A DNA stretch of 64,000 nt from Ga0077527 sp964486865 (GTDB lineage: Bacteria > Pseudomonadota > Gammaproteobacteria > Burkholderiales > SG8-41). The notes under the pieces are model-generated. The model did not search any database. It was not told where the DNA came from and worked only from the letters and a program-made list of their open reading frames with translations. This document shows positions 27,353 through 36,880 of this stretch, piece by piece (the stretch's first letter is position 1; each line of letters starts with the position of its first letter). The position numbers and the translations under genes are program-made. The stretch lies in assembly GCA_964486865.1 (NCBI GenBank), contig CAZAOZ010000002.1, positions 62,001 to 126,000 on the forward strand, in the 5' to 3' direction.

Positions 27353-28834
27353 ATGCCCATGCCTCTGCGCCGCACTGATTTCATACCCTTGGCCGCAGCC
27401 TTGCTGCTCCTGCTGCCGCTCTCCGTCACGGCCCAGCCGTCAGCCGCGCTGCCCGAACCCGTCGCCCGCGCGCTGGCGCAGGCCGGCATTCCCGAATCGG
27501 CGGTCGGCGTCTATGTGCATGAAATCGGCGCAGAACAGCCGATCATCGCGGTCGGCGCCGCGCGCGCGCTGAATCCGGCCTCCAGCATGAAAATCGTCAC
27601 CACTTATGCCGGGCTGGAACTGCTGGGCCCCGCCTACGTGTGGAACACCGAAATCCTCACCGACGGCACGATTGCGCAGGACGCACTGACCGGCAATCTC
27701 TATCTGAAAGGTTCGGGCGACCCGAAGTTCACGCTGGAGAATTTCTGGCTGCTGCTGCGCAACCTGCGCGCGCGCGGTGTGCGCGACATCCGCGGCGACC
27801 TGATCCTCGACCGCAGCGCATTCGCCGACACCAACCACGATCCCGCGGGATTCGACGACCAGCCGACGCGCCCCTACAACACCGGCCCCAGTGCGCTGCT
27901 GGTCAACTTCAAGGCCGTCACACTGCAGTTCATCCCGGATGCCGCAACACGCACCGTCCGCATCGTCACCGAGCCGCCGCTGCCGCAGGTGCGGATCCTC
28001 AACAACCTGAAACTCGCCGATGGCGCCTGCGGCGACTGGGTCGGCCGCCTGCGCCTGGATGCGCAGGGCAATGCCGACAGCGCGCGCCTCACTTTTAACG
28101 GCAGCTACGCGTTCGACTGCGGCGAGCGCACCCGCAGCTTCAGCGTGCTCGGCCATCGGCAATACGTCGCCGCGCTGTTCGCGCAACTGTGGCGCGAACT
28201 GGGCGGCACGTTCTCCGGCGAAGTCCGCGACGGTGCCACGCCGGCGCAGGCGCAATTGCTGGTCACCGCCGGCTCACCGTCGCTGTCGGAGATCGTCCGC
28301 GACATCAACAAGTACTCCAACAATGTCATGGCGCGGCAGTTGTTCCTGGCGCTGGGCGGCAATGGCACACCCGCCACGGCCGAGGGCACCGTCACCGCGA
28401 TCCGCAACTGGCTCGCCGCCAAAAACCTGCGTGTGCCGGAGCTGGTGCTGGAGAACGGCTCCGGCCTGTCGCGCATCGAGCGCATCAGTGCCCGCAACCT
28501 CGGCGCCATTTTGCTCAACGCTTATGACAGCACGGTCATGCCGGAACTGATGGCGTCGCTGCCGATCGCCGCCGTTGACGGCACGCTGAAAAAACGCCTC
28601 AAAAGCGCGGAAGTCGCGGGCCAGGCGCATGTCAAAACCGGTTCGCTGACGGGAGTACGCTCCATCGCCGGTTACGTGCTCGATGCGCAGGGCAATCGCG
28701 CGGTAGTGGTGTTCATGGTCAATCACGCCAATGCGTTCAACGCGCAACCGGCGCAGGATGCGCTGCTCGCCTGGGTGCATAACCGTGACAGCGGCGGATG
28801 CTGCAAGCGCCCCGAAAGACGGCGCGGGAAATAA
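27353..28834 (+). CDS. dacB: D-alanyl-D-alanine carboxypeptidase/endopeptidase (PBP4 type)
   Basis: 493 residues from ATG 27353 (a second ATG is at 27359), chosen because a hydrophobic signal peptide follows (PLAAALLLLLPLSVTA). Periplasmic class C penicillin-binding protein that trims or cleaves peptidoglycan cross-links. The active-site triad motifs are SSMK at residues 77-80 (catalytic Ser77), SNN in DINKYSNNVMARQLF and KTG in HVKTGSLTGVRSIAGYV. A long insert between SxxK and SxN is typical of PBP4. Convergent with ubiD. Confidence 0.95.
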   Translation: MPMPLRRTDFIPLAAALLLLLPLSVTAQPSAALPEPVARALAQAGIPESAVGVYVHEIGAEQPIIAVGAARALNPASSMKIVTTYAGLELLGPAYVWNTEILTDGTIAQDALTGNLYLKGSGDPKFTLENFWLLLRNLRARGVRDIRGDLILDRSAFADTNHDPAGFDDQPTRPYNTGPSALLVNFKAVTLQFIPDAATRTVRIVTEPPLPQVRILNNLKLADGACGDWVGRLRLDAQGNADSARLTFNGSYAFDCGERTRSFSVLGHRQYVAALFAQLWRELGGTFSGEVRDGATPAQAQLLVTAGSPSLSEIVRDINKYSNNVMARQLFLALGGNGTPATAEGTVTAIRNWLAAKNLRVPELVLENGSGLSRIERISARNLGAILLNAYDSTVMPELMASLPIAAVDGTLKKRLKSAEVAGQAHVKTGSLTGVRSIAGYVLDAQGNRAVVVFMVNHANAFNAQPAQDALLAWVHNRDSGGCCKRPERRRGK

Positions 28835-28859
28835 TCCGGCGTCCCGGCTCAGTCGCCGG

Positions 28860-30323
28860 TTACAGCCCGAAGCTCTCCCACAGTGCATCCACGCGCCGCT
28901 TCACGTCATCGCTCATCGCAATGGGTGAGCCCCATTTCCGATCGGTCTCCGCCGGCCATTTGTTGGTGGCGTCGATGCCCATCTTGGAACCCAGCCCGCT
29001 CACCGGGCTGGCGAAATCGAGGTAATCCATCGGCGTGGCGTCGGCGATCAATGTATCGCGCCGCGGATCGACGCGGGTGGTCAGCGCCCACATCACCTCT
29101 TTCCAGTCGCGCACATTGACGTCGTCGTCGGTGACGATGATGAACTTGGTGTACATGAACTGGCGCAGGAAGCTCCAGATGCCGAACATCACGCGCCGGG
29201 CGTGGCCCGGATACTGTTTTTTGATGCTGACGCAGGCAATGCGGTACGAGCAGCCCTCGGGCGGCAGATAGAAATCCGTGATTTCCGGAAACTGCCTGAT
29301 CAACAACGGCACGAACACTTCGTTCAGCGCTTCGCCCAGCACCGCGGGCTCGTCCGGCGGCTTGCCGGTGTAGGTCGAGTGGTAAATCGGGTCGCGGCGC
29401 ATGGTGATGCGCTCGACGGTGAACACCGGGAAACGCTCCTGCTCGTTGTAATAACCGGTGTGGTCGCCGAACGGGCCTTCCAGCGCGGTGTCGCCGGGAT
29501 GGATGAAACCCTCGAGCACGATCTCGGCGCGCGCCGGCACTTTCAGGTCATGCGTCAGGCATTGCGCGATTTCGGTTTTTTCGCCGCGCAGCAGGCCGGC
29601 AAACTGGTACTCCGACAGCGCATCGGGCACCGGCGTTACCGCACCGAGCATGGTCGCCGGATCCGCGCCCAGGGCCACCGCCAGCGGATACGGCGTGCGC
29701 GGATGGGCCAGGCAGTGGTCGCGATAGTCGAGCGCGCCGCCGCGATGCGCCAGCCAGCGCACGATCAGCCGGTTGCGGCCGATCACCTGTTGCCGGTAAA
29801 TGCCGAGGTTCTGCCGCGCCTTGTTTGGCCCGCGCGTCACCGTCAGCCCCCAGGTGATCAACGGCCCCGCATCGCCGGGCCAGCAGGTCTGGATCGGCAG
29901 GCGCGCGAGATCGACATCAGCGCCTTCCCACACGGTTTCCTGACAGGGCGGATTCTTGACTTCGCGCGGCTGCATGTTCAGCACCTGGCGCAGCAACGGC
30001 AGCTTGTCCCACGCATCTTTCCAGCCCTTGGGCGGCTCGGGCTCCTTCAGTTGCGCCAGCGTCTGCCCGAGTTCGCGCAGCGCCGCCACCGAATCGCGCC
30101 CCATGCCCAGCGCCACGCGCTGCGGCGTGCCGAACAGGTTGCCGAGCACCGGCATGGTATGGCCCTTGGGGTTCTCAAACAGCAGCGCCGGCCCGCTACT
30201 CTTCAGCACGCGGTCGCAGATCTCGGTCATCTCCAGCCGCGGATCGACTTCGGCCGCGATGCGCTTCAACTGGCCGTCGCGCTCCAGCCCGGCGATGAAG
30301 TCACGCAAGTCGCGATAACTCAC
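28860..30323 (-). CDS. ubiD: 3-octaprenyl-4-hydroxybenzoate carboxy-lyase
   Basis: 487 residues from the GTG at 30323, which overlaps the ubiA stop. The peptide then starts (M)SYRDLRDFIAGLERDGQLKR, matching UbiD proteins. A longer in-frame reading starts at 30515 but would lie within ubiA. Prenylated-FMN-dependent decarboxylase of ubiquinone synthesis. Family segments include LLFENPKGHTMPVLGNLFGT, GPFGDHTGYYNEQERFPVF and the C-terminal GIDATNKWPAE. Third gene of a ubiC-ubiA-ubiD operon with overlapping ends. UbiX, which makes the cofactor, is not seen here. Confidence 0.96.
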   Translation of the reverse strand: MSYRDLRDFIAGLERDGQLKRIAAEVDPRLEMTEICDRVLKSSGPALLFENPKGHTMPVLGNLFGTPQRVALGMGRDSVAALRELGQTLAQLKEPEPPKGWKDAWDKLPLLRQVLNMQPREVKNPPCQETVWEGADVDLARLPIQTCWPGDAGPLITWGLTVTRGPNKARQNLGIYRQQVIGRNRLIVRWLAHRGGALDYRDHCLAHPRTPYPLAVALGADPATMLGAVTPVPDALSEYQFAGLLRGEKTEIAQCLTHDLKVPARAEIVLEGFIHPGDTALEGPFGDHTGYYNEQERFPVFTVERITMRRDPIYHSTYTGKPPDEPAVLGEALNEVFVPLLIRQFPEITDFYLPPEGCSYRIACVSIKKQYPGHARRVMFGIWSFLRQFMYTKFIIVTDDDVNVRDWKEVMWALTTRVDPRRDTLIADATPMDYLDFASPVSGLGSKMGIDATNKWPAETDRKWGSPIAMSDDVKRRVDALWESFGL

Positions 30324-31204
30324 CGCAGCACCCGGATGCCGAACCACAGGTCGGCGGCGAGACCGATGAAAATCACGCAGCCCACCCAGTTGTTGTTCAG
30401 AAACGCCTTGAAACAATCCTCGCGCTCGCGCGCGCGGATCAGGCGATACTGGTACAGCACCAGCACGCCCGCAGCCAATAGCCCGGCAAAATAAAACACG
30501 TCGCGCGACTGCCACCAGCCGATCCAGGCCATCAAACCAAGAAACAGCGCGTGCGCGGTCATCACCCCCGCAACATCCCAGCGCCCGAACAGGATCGCTG
30601 AGGATTTGACGCCGATTTTCACATCATCATCGCGATCCACCATCGCATACACCGTATCGTAGGCAATCGCCCAGAACATGGTCGCCAGCAACAGCAGCCA
30701 CGCCACCCGCGGCAGCGCCTGCCATTGCGCCGCATAGGCCATCGGGATGCCGAAACCGAAGGCAATGCCCAGCCACGCCTGGGGCAGCGGAAACACCCGC
30801 TTGACGTAGGGATAGATCACCGCCAGCGCGGCGGCGACAAAAGCCAGTTTGATGGTCAGCGGATTGAGCGACAACACCAGCACGAATGCCAGCAGCATCA
30901 ACACTGCGGCAAGCGTCAGCGCCTCACCCGGCCGGATGACGCCGCTGGCCAGCGGCCGGTCTTTGGTGCGTGCAACGTGGGGATCGTAGTTACGGTCAGC
31001 GTAGTCGTTGATCACACAGCCGGCGGAACGCATCAGCACGGTGCCGGTAAAAAAAACCAGCAATACGTCCGGATACGGAAAACCACCGGCAGAGAACCAC
31101 AGCCCCCACAACGTCGGCCACAGCAGCAGCAATATGCCGATGGGCTTGTCGAGCCGCATCAGCTTTTCGTACGCGGTCAGCCGATCCTTGAGCGTAAGCG
31201 TCAC
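30320..31204 (-). CDS. ubiA: 4-hydroxybenzoate octaprenyltransferase
   Basis: 294-residue integral membrane prenyltransferase joining 4-hydroxybenzoate to the polyprenyl chain. The first Asp-rich motif is NDYADRNYD and the second YDTVYAMVDRDDD, both Mg2+-diphosphate sites. Eight to nine hydrophobic helices are apparent. It overlaps ubiC by 4 bp and ubiD by 4 bp, so the three genes are tightly coupled. Confidence 0.97.
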   Translation of the reverse strand: MTLTLKDRLTAYEKLMRLDKPIGILLLLWPTLWGLWFSAGGFPYPDVLLVFFTGTVLMRSAGCVINDYADRNYDPHVARTKDRPLASGVIRPGEALTLAAVLMLLAFVLVLSLNPLTIKLAFVAAALAVIYPYVKRVFPLPQAWLGIAFGFGIPMAYAAQWQALPRVAWLLLLATMFWAIAYDTVYAMVDRDDDVKIGVKSSAILFGRWDVAGVMTAHALFLGLMAWIGWWQSRDVFYFAGLLAAGVLVLYQYRLIRAREREDCFKAFLNNNWVGCVIFIGLAADLWFGIRVLR

Positions 31205-31734
31205 AAGTCGAGTATCCCCGGCAAAAAAACTTCACTGACCAGTATAGGCGATTTGCCCGCGGCGAATATCGACCGCCGCGCCCATAGCGGCGGCGGCGTG
31301 CGCTTTAAATGCAATGCTGCCTGCAGATGCAAGGTATGGGTGCGCGGCAGTTTTTTCTGGCGCAGCGGAAACCGCGCCACCCGCGGATCGGCGAACAGGG
31401 CCGCACCCAACGGCCGCGTGCCCAGTTGCGCAATGCGGCGCCAGGCGCCGCGCAGGCCGTCGCGCGCCAGGACCGTATGCGCAAACACCAGCGGCGTAGT
31501 GCCGCGCAGCAACAATACCTCGCGCACCAGCACGCGTGCTGCCGGCGACGCGAACAAAAACGCCTCATCACGGTTGGCGCGCCGCAAGCCCTGGAACAAC
31601 ACCTTGACCTTGATCGGCCCGGCATGCCGCCGCAACCGCGCCGTCAGCGAACCGCGGTCCGTCAGCCAAGGGCGCAGCGCGCCGGCGGCGACCGGGGAAG
31701 CGCACCAGAAAGAATCGAAGGGGATTTTTTTCAC
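31201..31734 (-). CDS. ubiC: Chorismate lyase
   Basis: 177 residues. Converts chorismate to 4-hydroxybenzoate and pyruvate, the entry to ubiquinone synthesis. UbiC-like segments are WLTDRGSLTARLRRHAG, VREVLLLRGTTPLVFAHTVL, LGTRPLGAALFADP and the conserved tail LWARRSIFAAGKSPILVSEV. First gene of the ubiC-ubiA-ubiD operon. The region upstream is filled with intergenic repeats. Confidence 0.92.
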   Translation of the reverse strand: MKKIPFDSFWCASPVAAGALRPWLTDRGSLTARLRRHAGPIKVKVLFQGLRRANRDEAFLFASPAARVLVREVLLLRGTTPLVFAHTVLARDGLRGAWRRIAQLGTRPLGAALFADPRVARFPLRQKKLPRTHTLHLQAALHLKRTPPPLWARRSIFAAGKSPILVSEVFLPGILDL

Positions 31735-31816
31735 AGCACAAACATTATCGCATCAACACTTTGAACTATTGTGTCCCCACCATGATGTTTTCCCAGCGTG
31801 GGCTGCCGAGCATATC

Positions 31817-32029
31817 AACTTCGCCGGGGGTAGCCCGGCGGCTAGTTACTTTCTTTTGAACGGCCAAAAGAAACCAAAGAAAATGCCGCCCTGATTCGCC
31901 GGCCCTGCGGGCTGCCCTGCGTTGCTCAACGGAATGGGCGGCTGCGCAACTCGCCCTCGCTTAAATCGCGAGGGCTCAGACAGTGCTCGCCGACTTCCCC
32001 CATTCCGTTTGCGCTACTCGGCGGCTCAT
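31817..32029 (+). repeat. Structured intergenic repeat, copy 1
   Basis: About 213 bp starting AACTTCGCCGGGGG. It contains a TTTCTTTTG / CAAAAGAAA hairpin, an 11-bp stem pairing 31928-31938 with 31999-32009, and an inner CCCTCGC / GCGAGGG stem. Copy 2 lies head-to-head with it. No coding sequence is supported between 31735 and 32342. Confidence 0.8.
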
Positions 32030-32070
32030 AAGGGAATCGGGTGGTTGGCGCGCGAGACAGCATCCCCATG

Positions 32071-32286
32071 TGAGCCGCCGAGCAGCACAGCCAGGTCAGG
32101 GGCCGTCGGCGAGGACTGTCTGAGTCCTTGTCGCGCAGCGACAAGGGCGAGTTCCGCAGCCGCCTGACTTGGCGAGCAGCGCAGGGAACCCGCAGGGCGG
32201 CGAGCCTGGGTCGCCTTCTCTTTGGTTACTTTCTCTTGGCGAAGCAAGAGAAAGTGACCGGCCGCCGGGCCGCCCCCGGCGAAGTT
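32071..32286 (-). repeat. Structured intergenic repeat, copy 2 (inverted)
   Basis: The minus strand reads AACTTCGCCGGGGGCGGCCC and follows copy 1 throughout with many substitutions. The counterpart stems still pair: CTCTTG with CAAGAG, 32163-32173 with 32090-32100 (one G-U), and CCTTGTCGC with GCGACAAGG. Confidence 0.8.
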
Positions 32287-32305
32287 AAAGCACAACAATT
32301 GCCCA

Positions 32306-32333
32306 CCCTTCGACAGGCTCAGGGCGAACGGTC
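32306..32333. repeat. REP-like element
   Basis: CCCTTCGACAGGCTCAGGGC followed by GAACGGTC, a sequence form seen between genes in many proteobacteria. Single copy here, just after the recG stop on the plus-strand map. Confidence 0.6.
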
Positions 32334-32342
32334 TTAGGCAAA

Positions 32343-34427
32343 TCACACTTTCAAATACTCCCCCCTTCCCCCCAACCACCTCGCCAAATGCGCCCGCGCC
32401 GCATCCGGATGATCACGCAGCAGCACTTCCGCAACATCCCGCGCCGCATCCAGCAGATCCAGATCCAGCGCAAGGTCCGCGAAACGCAGCATCGGCACGC
32501 CGCTCTGCCGCGCGCCCAGCAATTCACCCGGCCCGCGCAATTGCAGATCATGGCGCGAGATCTCGAAGCCGTCGGTATTTTCGTAAATTATTTTCAACCG
32601 CTCGCGCGCCGTCGGCGTCAGCGGATTCTGGTAGAGCAGCACGCAGGCGCTCTCCGTTGCGCCGCGCCCGACGCGCCCGCGCAACTGGTGCATCTGCGAC
32701 AGACCCATGCGCTCGGCATGTTCGATCACCATCAGCGACGCATTGGGCACATCGACGCCGACCTCGATCACCGTGGTTGCCACCAGCAGTTGAATCCCGC
32801 CGCGCTGGAACGCCGTCATCACCTGCTGCTTGTCGGCGCTTTTCAGCCGGCCGTGCACCAGCCCGACGCGCAGCTCCGGAAAGGTCTGCTGCAGATGGGC
32901 GTGGGTGTCGAGCGCGGTCTGCAGTTGTAATTTTTCAGATTCTTCAATTAACGGGCACACCCAGTACGCCTGGCGACCTGCGACGCAGGCATCGCGCACG
33001 CGCTGGATCACTTCGTCGCGACGGTCTTCGGCGACCAGCTTGGTCACCACCGGCGTGCGTCCCGGCGGCAGTTCGTCGATCACCGACACGTCGAGATCGG
33101 CGTAATAGCTCATCGCCAGCGTGCGCGGGATCGGCGTCGCGCTCATCATCAGCTGGTGCGGCTGCGCGCCCTTGGCGGATTTGGCGCCCTTCATGCGCAG
33201 CGCGAGCCTCTGGTGGACGCCGAAGCGATGCTGCTCGTCGATGATGGCGAGGCCCAGGTTCTTGAACACCACTTCCTCTTCAAACAAGGCATGGGTGCCG
33301 ACGGCGATGGGCGCCTCGCCTCGCAGGATTTCACCGAGCCATTGTTTTTTATCACTTTTTTTGATGCCGCCGGATATCCACGCCACCTTGACCTGCAGCG
33401 GCTCCAGCCATTCGGCGAATTTGCGGTAATGCTGTTCGGCGAGGATTTCGGTCGGCGCCATGATCGCGGCCTGGTAGCCGTTTTCCACGCATTGCAGCGC
33501 CGCCAGCGCCGCCACCACGGTCTTGCCGCTGCCGACGTCGCCCTGCAGCAGGCGCTGCATCGGATGCGGTTGCGCAAGATCTTCACGAATCTGCGCCAGC
33601 ACGGTGTTCTGCGCACGCGTCAACTGGAACGGCAGGCGCTTGAGCAGCGCATTGACGAGTGTGCCCCGCACTTTCAGCGGCGGCGCGCCGGCGGCCCGGC
33701 GCTGCCGGTAATGCACGCGCATCGACAACTGCTGTGCCAGCAGCTCGTCGAACTTCATGCGGCGCCATGCCGCATGGGTGCGTCCCTGCAATGTGGCCTG
33801 CGCAACTTCCGGCGGCGGATTGTGCAGCAACTGCACGGCAGCGCCGAACGCAGGCAGGCCGAGCGCATCATGCACCGCATGCGGCAGCGTGTCGTCCAGC
33901 GGCTCGCTCGCCAGCGCGCGCGCGATCAGGCGCCGCAACGCATCCTGGCCGAGGCCCGCGGTAGTCGGATACACCGGCGTCAGCGCTGCGGCGACCGGCG
34001 TATCCGCGCTGACGATGCGGTAACGCGGGTGCACCATCTCCGCGCCAAGGGCGCCGATCCGCACATGGCCGAACGCGCGCACCACGGCGCCTGGCGCCAG
34101 CGTCTTCACCTGGCTGCCGTAAAAATTCAGAAAGCGCAGCGTCAGCGCGCTGCCGCCGTCGTCGATGCGGCACACCAGCTGGCGCTTCGGCCGGTAGCGA
34201 ATGTCGCAGTCGGTGACGGTGCCCTGCACCAGAACCTCCGGCCCCGGCGCAGCGTCACGGATCGGGCACAACCGCGTTTCATCGTCATAACGCAGGGGCA
34301 GATGCAATACCAGATCAAATCTGCGCGCGATCCCCAGTTTGCCGAGTTTCTCGACAACTGCCTTGCTCAGACCCGACAGTGATGAGTGATGGGTGATGGG
34401 TGATGGAACTGGTTTTGCCGATGCCAT
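32343..34427 (-). CDS. recG: ATP-dependent DNA helicase RecG
   Basis: 694 residues. Branch-migration helicase acting on stalled forks and recombination intermediates. The N-terminal wedge (OB-fold) domain is followed by Walker A (GDVGSGKTVVAALAAL), the Walker B variant IIDEQHRFGVHQR, MSATPIPRTLAM and QLRGRVGRG. The start at 34427 has AAGGG 6 nt upstream. About 17 residues precede the usual RecG beginning (SGLSKAVVEKLGKLGIARR) and are partly encoded by an intergenic repeat. Transcribed with ridA upstream on the same strand. Confidence 0.97.
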   Translation of the reverse strand: MASAKPVPSPITHHSSLSGLSKAVVEKLGKLGIARRFDLVLHLPLRYDDETRLCPIRDAAPGPEVLVQGTVTDCDIRYRPKRQLVCRIDDGGSALTLRFLNFYGSQVKTLAPGAVVRAFGHVRIGALGAEMVHPRYRIVSADTPVAAALTPVYPTTAGLGQDALRRLIARALASEPLDDTLPHAVHDALGLPAFGAAVQLLHNPPPEVAQATLQGRTHAAWRRMKFDELLAQQLSMRVHYRQRRAAGAPPLKVRGTLVNALLKRLPFQLTRAQNTVLAQIREDLAQPHPMQRLLQGDVGSGKTVVAALAALQCVENGYQAAIMAPTEILAEQHYRKFAEWLEPLQVKVAWISGGIKKSDKKQWLGEILRGEAPIAVGTHALFEEEVVFKNLGLAIIDEQHRFGVHQRLALRMKGAKSAKGAQPHQLMMSATPIPRTLAMSYYADLDVSVIDELPPGRTPVVTKLVAEDRRDEVIQRVRDACVAGRQAYWVCPLIEESEKLQLQTALDTHAHLQQTFPELRVGLVHGRLKSADKQQVMTAFQRGGIQLLVATTVIEVGVDVPNASLMVIEHAERMGLSQMHQLRGRVGRGATESACVLLYQNPLTPTARERLKIIYENTDGFEISRHDLQLRGPGELLGARQSGVPMLRFADLALDLDLLDAARDVAEVLLRDHPDAARAHLARWLGGRGEYLKV

Positions 34428-34455
34428 GCTTACCCTTCACCGTTCACGCATGCAC
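34380..34455. repeat. Short tandem repeat element (GGTGATG and CCCTTCAC types)
   Basis: Runs of GTGATGG followed by CCCTTCACCGTTCACG. The same two-part arrangement recurs at 52978-53087. Here it overlaps the first codons of recG. Confidence 0.65.
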
Positions 34456-34458
34456 CTT

Positions 34459-34839
34459 TTACTTCAAATACATGACGGCATCGATTTCGACCAGCGCATC
34501 GCGCGGCAGGCTGGCGACGCCGAGTGCGGCGCGCGCCGGATAGGGCTCATGGAAATAGCCGGCCATGATTTCATTGACCCTGGCGAAATGTTTGAGATCC
34601 GTCAGATAGACATTGACCTTCACGAAATCATCGACGCTGCCACCGGCTGCGGCCGCCACTGCCTGCAGATTCCTGAACACCCGGTGAATCTGCTCATCAA
34701 TACCGCCGGTGATCTGCATGGTCGCCGGATCAAGCCCGATCTGCCCGGCAAGATACACCGTGTCGCCGCAACGCACGGCCTGGGAGTAAGTGCCGATCGC
34801 CTGCGGCGCGGACGGGGTATGTATTGCGGCTTTGCTCAT
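34459..34839 (-). CDS. ridA: RidA-family enamine/imine deaminase
   Basis: 126 residues from ATG 34839 (MSKAAIHTPSAPQAIGTYSQ), which matches family starts. An in-frame extension to 34905 lacks support. RidA hydrolyses reactive 2-aminoacrylate and related imines released by PLP enzymes. Typical parts are YLAGQIGLDPATMQ, VFRNLQAVAAAAGGSVDDFV, KVNVYLTDL and the catalytic Arg in YPARAALGV. Upstream of recG on the same strand. Confidence 0.94.
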   Translation of the reverse strand: MSKAAIHTPSAPQAIGTYSQAVRCGDTVYLAGQIGLDPATMQITGGIDEQIHRVFRNLQAVAAAAGGSVDDFVKVNVYLTDLKHFARVNEIMAGYFHEPYPARAALGVASLPRDALVEIDAVMYLK

Positions 34840-34969
34840 GCTGATGGCTTTCGGGTGGACGATCGGGAATGGCGTAATCATGCCGCCCGCCGCGGGAGAA
34901 CACAACGCAGGACTGCTGGCGCCGCGCTACGGCGGCAGAGTCAACACGTGCTGGAGATGTTGCGCGGGA

Positions 34970-35980
34970 TCACGGGAAAAGTCCGAGACTGATCCACCAG
35001 GTAATCCCGGCAATGAATGCGGAACAGGGGATGGTCAGGATCCAGGCAAGCACGATATTCCCGGCAACGCCCCAGCGCACCGCGGAAACCGATTGCGCCG
35101 AACCGACTCCTACGATGGAGCCGGTGATGGTGTGCGTGGTCGATACCGGTATGCCCAGCCCGGTGGCGACAAACAGCGTGATCGCACCGCCGGTCTCGGC
35201 GCAAAAGCCGCCCACCGGTTTCAACTTGGTGATTTTCTGGCCCATGGTCTTGACGATGCGCCAGCCGCCGAACAAGGTGCCCAGGGCGATGGTGACATAG
35301 CAGGCCACGATGACCCATATCGGGATCGGATCACCGGGGCCCGTCATGCCCGCGGCAATCAGCAGCATCAGGATGATGCCTATGGTCTTTTGTGCATCAT
35401 TGCCGCCGTGACCCAGGCTGTACATCGCCGCCGACAGCAATTGCAACTGCCGGAACCAGCGATCCACCTTGGCCGGCGTCGAGCGCCGGCAGATCCAGGA
35501 TACGGCGACCATCAGCAGCCCGGCGAGCAAAAAGCCCAGTGTCGGCGACAGCACGATGAAAATCAGGGTCTTGTAGATGCCGGCGCTTTGCAGCGCCCAG
35601 AAACCGCTTTTTGCCACCGCCGCGCCAATCAGTCCGCCGATCAACGCATGCGAGGAACTCGACGGCAATCCGTAATACCAGGTGATGATGTTCCAGGCGA
35701 TCGCGCCGACCAGCGCACCGAAAATCAGATGGTGATCAACCACCGCGCTGTCGATGATGCCCTGCCCGACCGTGGTGGCCACCTTGAGCTTGAATACGAA
35801 CAGCGCGACGAAGTTGAAAAAGGCGGCCCACGCCACGGCCTGATAAGGCTTCAGCACGCGCGTCGATACCACGGTGGCGATGGAGTTGGCCGCGTCGTGA
35901 AACCCGTTCATGAAATCGAACATGAGCGCGACGATGACCAGAAATATCACCACGCCGAGGCTGATGCTTACGGATTCCAT
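34970..35980 (-). CDS. pit: Low-affinity inorganic phosphate transporter (PiT family)
   Basis: 336-residue polytopic membrane protein that imports metal-phosphate with protons. The two inverted halves each carry the family signature: FMNGFHDAANSIATVV near the N-terminus and GHGGNDAQKTIGI in the middle. PVSTTHTITGSIVGVG, another conserved PiT segment, is in the second half. It lies 10 bp downstream of the DUF47 gene, the standard pairing. Confidence 0.95.
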   Translation of the reverse strand: MESVSISLGVVIFLVIVALMFDFMNGFHDAANSIATVVSTRVLKPYQAVAWAAFFNFVALFVFKLKVATTVGQGIIDSAVVDHHLIFGALVGAIAWNIITWYYGLPSSSSHALIGGLIGAAVAKSGFWALQSAGIYKTLIFIVLSPTLGFLLAGLLMVAVSWICRRSTPAKVDRWFRQLQLLSAAMYSLGHGGNDAQKTIGIILMLLIAAGMTGPGDPIPIWVIVACYVTIALGTLFGGWRIVKTMGQKITKLKPVGGFCAETGGAITLFVATGLGIPVSTTHTITGSIVGVGSAQSVSAVRWGVAGNIVLAWILTIPCSAFIAGITWWISLGLFP

Positions 35981-35990
35981 GGCGGCGAGG

Positions 35991-36626
35991 CTAGGAGTGC
36001 TCGAGCACTATGCCTTCGATGATATTCGCCACGTCCTCGCAGCGGTCGGTGATTTCCTCCAGCAGCATATAGACCGATCGCAGCTTGAACACCTGCTTGA
36101 GATCGGACTCGTCGCGAAACAGCCGCGACATCGCCGAGCGCATGACGCGGTCGGCATCGGACTCCAGCCGGTCGATTTCTTCGCAGGTTTTGAGTATTGC
36201 CTGTGGCGCACTGAGGTTGGCCAGCAGGCCGACGGCGGTTTTCACGCGCTCGCAGCACATGTGGCAGATCTTCGCCAGTTGCTCGGCTTCCGGAGTCACG
36301 TGCCGGATGTCGTAGAGCACCAGCGACTCGGCGACGTCCTGGATCAGATCGAGGATGTCGTCCATGTTGGTGATCAACTGGTGGATCTGGTCGCGATCGA
36401 TCGGCGTGATGAACGTGCTGTGCAGCACGAGGATCGTGTCATGGGTGATCTTGTCGGCCGCGCGTTCGGCATCGTCGATGCGCCGCGCGTGATGCTCGGA
36501 TTCCGCGAGATTCGCCATCAGGCCGACCAATTCCTGGCTGCCTTCGACGATGCGCGCCGCATGCGCGTTGAAAAAATCAAAAAAGCGGCCCTCGCGGGGC
36601 ATCAGTTTTGAAAACAGGGTAGCCAT
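35991..36626 (-). CDS. DUF47 (PhoU-like) Pit accessory protein
   Basis: 211-residue all-helical cytosolic protein of the TIGR00153/DUF47 family, starting MATLFSKLMPREGRFFDFFN. It has the acidic PhoU-like metal motif in AERAADKITHD and a second in EIDRLESDADRVMRSA. Members are usually encoded beside pit genes and are thought to regulate phosphate uptake, as here. First gene of the DUF47-pit pair, divergent from the GDT1-type exporter. Confidence 0.94.
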   Translation of the reverse strand: MATLFSKLMPREGRFFDFFNAHAARIVEGSQELVGLMANLAESEHHARRIDDAERAADKITHDTILVLHSTFITPIDRDQIHQLITNMDDILDLIQDVAESLVLYDIRHVTPEAEQLAKICHMCCERVKTAVGLLANLSAPQAILKTCEEIDRLESDADRVMRSAMSRLFRDESDLKQVFKLRSVYMLLEEITDRCEDVANIIEGIVLEHS

Positions 36627-36880
36627 GATGTGCGCCTGTGATATTGGTTAAGTTATTGTTTTTATTAATAATTATTATTTATCCGGAACTCGGCCACCGC
36701 AGCACCTGCTCCCGGCGCACGAAGCTTACCGAATTAAGTCGCGCCCGGCCATATCTGCCGGTACGGTGCGGCCCCTCCGGATTGCGGCACCAAGGCGCCG
36801 GCGAAACGTCTGACCTTGCTCATTGCTGTGTGCCGGCGGTTCCGCTACAGTCCGCGCCGCATCACCACACCCGCCCTGTC

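Noticed and set aside
25852..27489. 545-codon minus-strand frame opposite the beta-CASP gene
   Set aside because: Shadow of a well-supported gene, with no family resemblance.
36640..36880. Manganese riboswitch (yybP-ykoY) upstream of the GDT1-type exporter
   Set aside because: The conserved purine-rich elements of this class are not found, although the gene type often has one.
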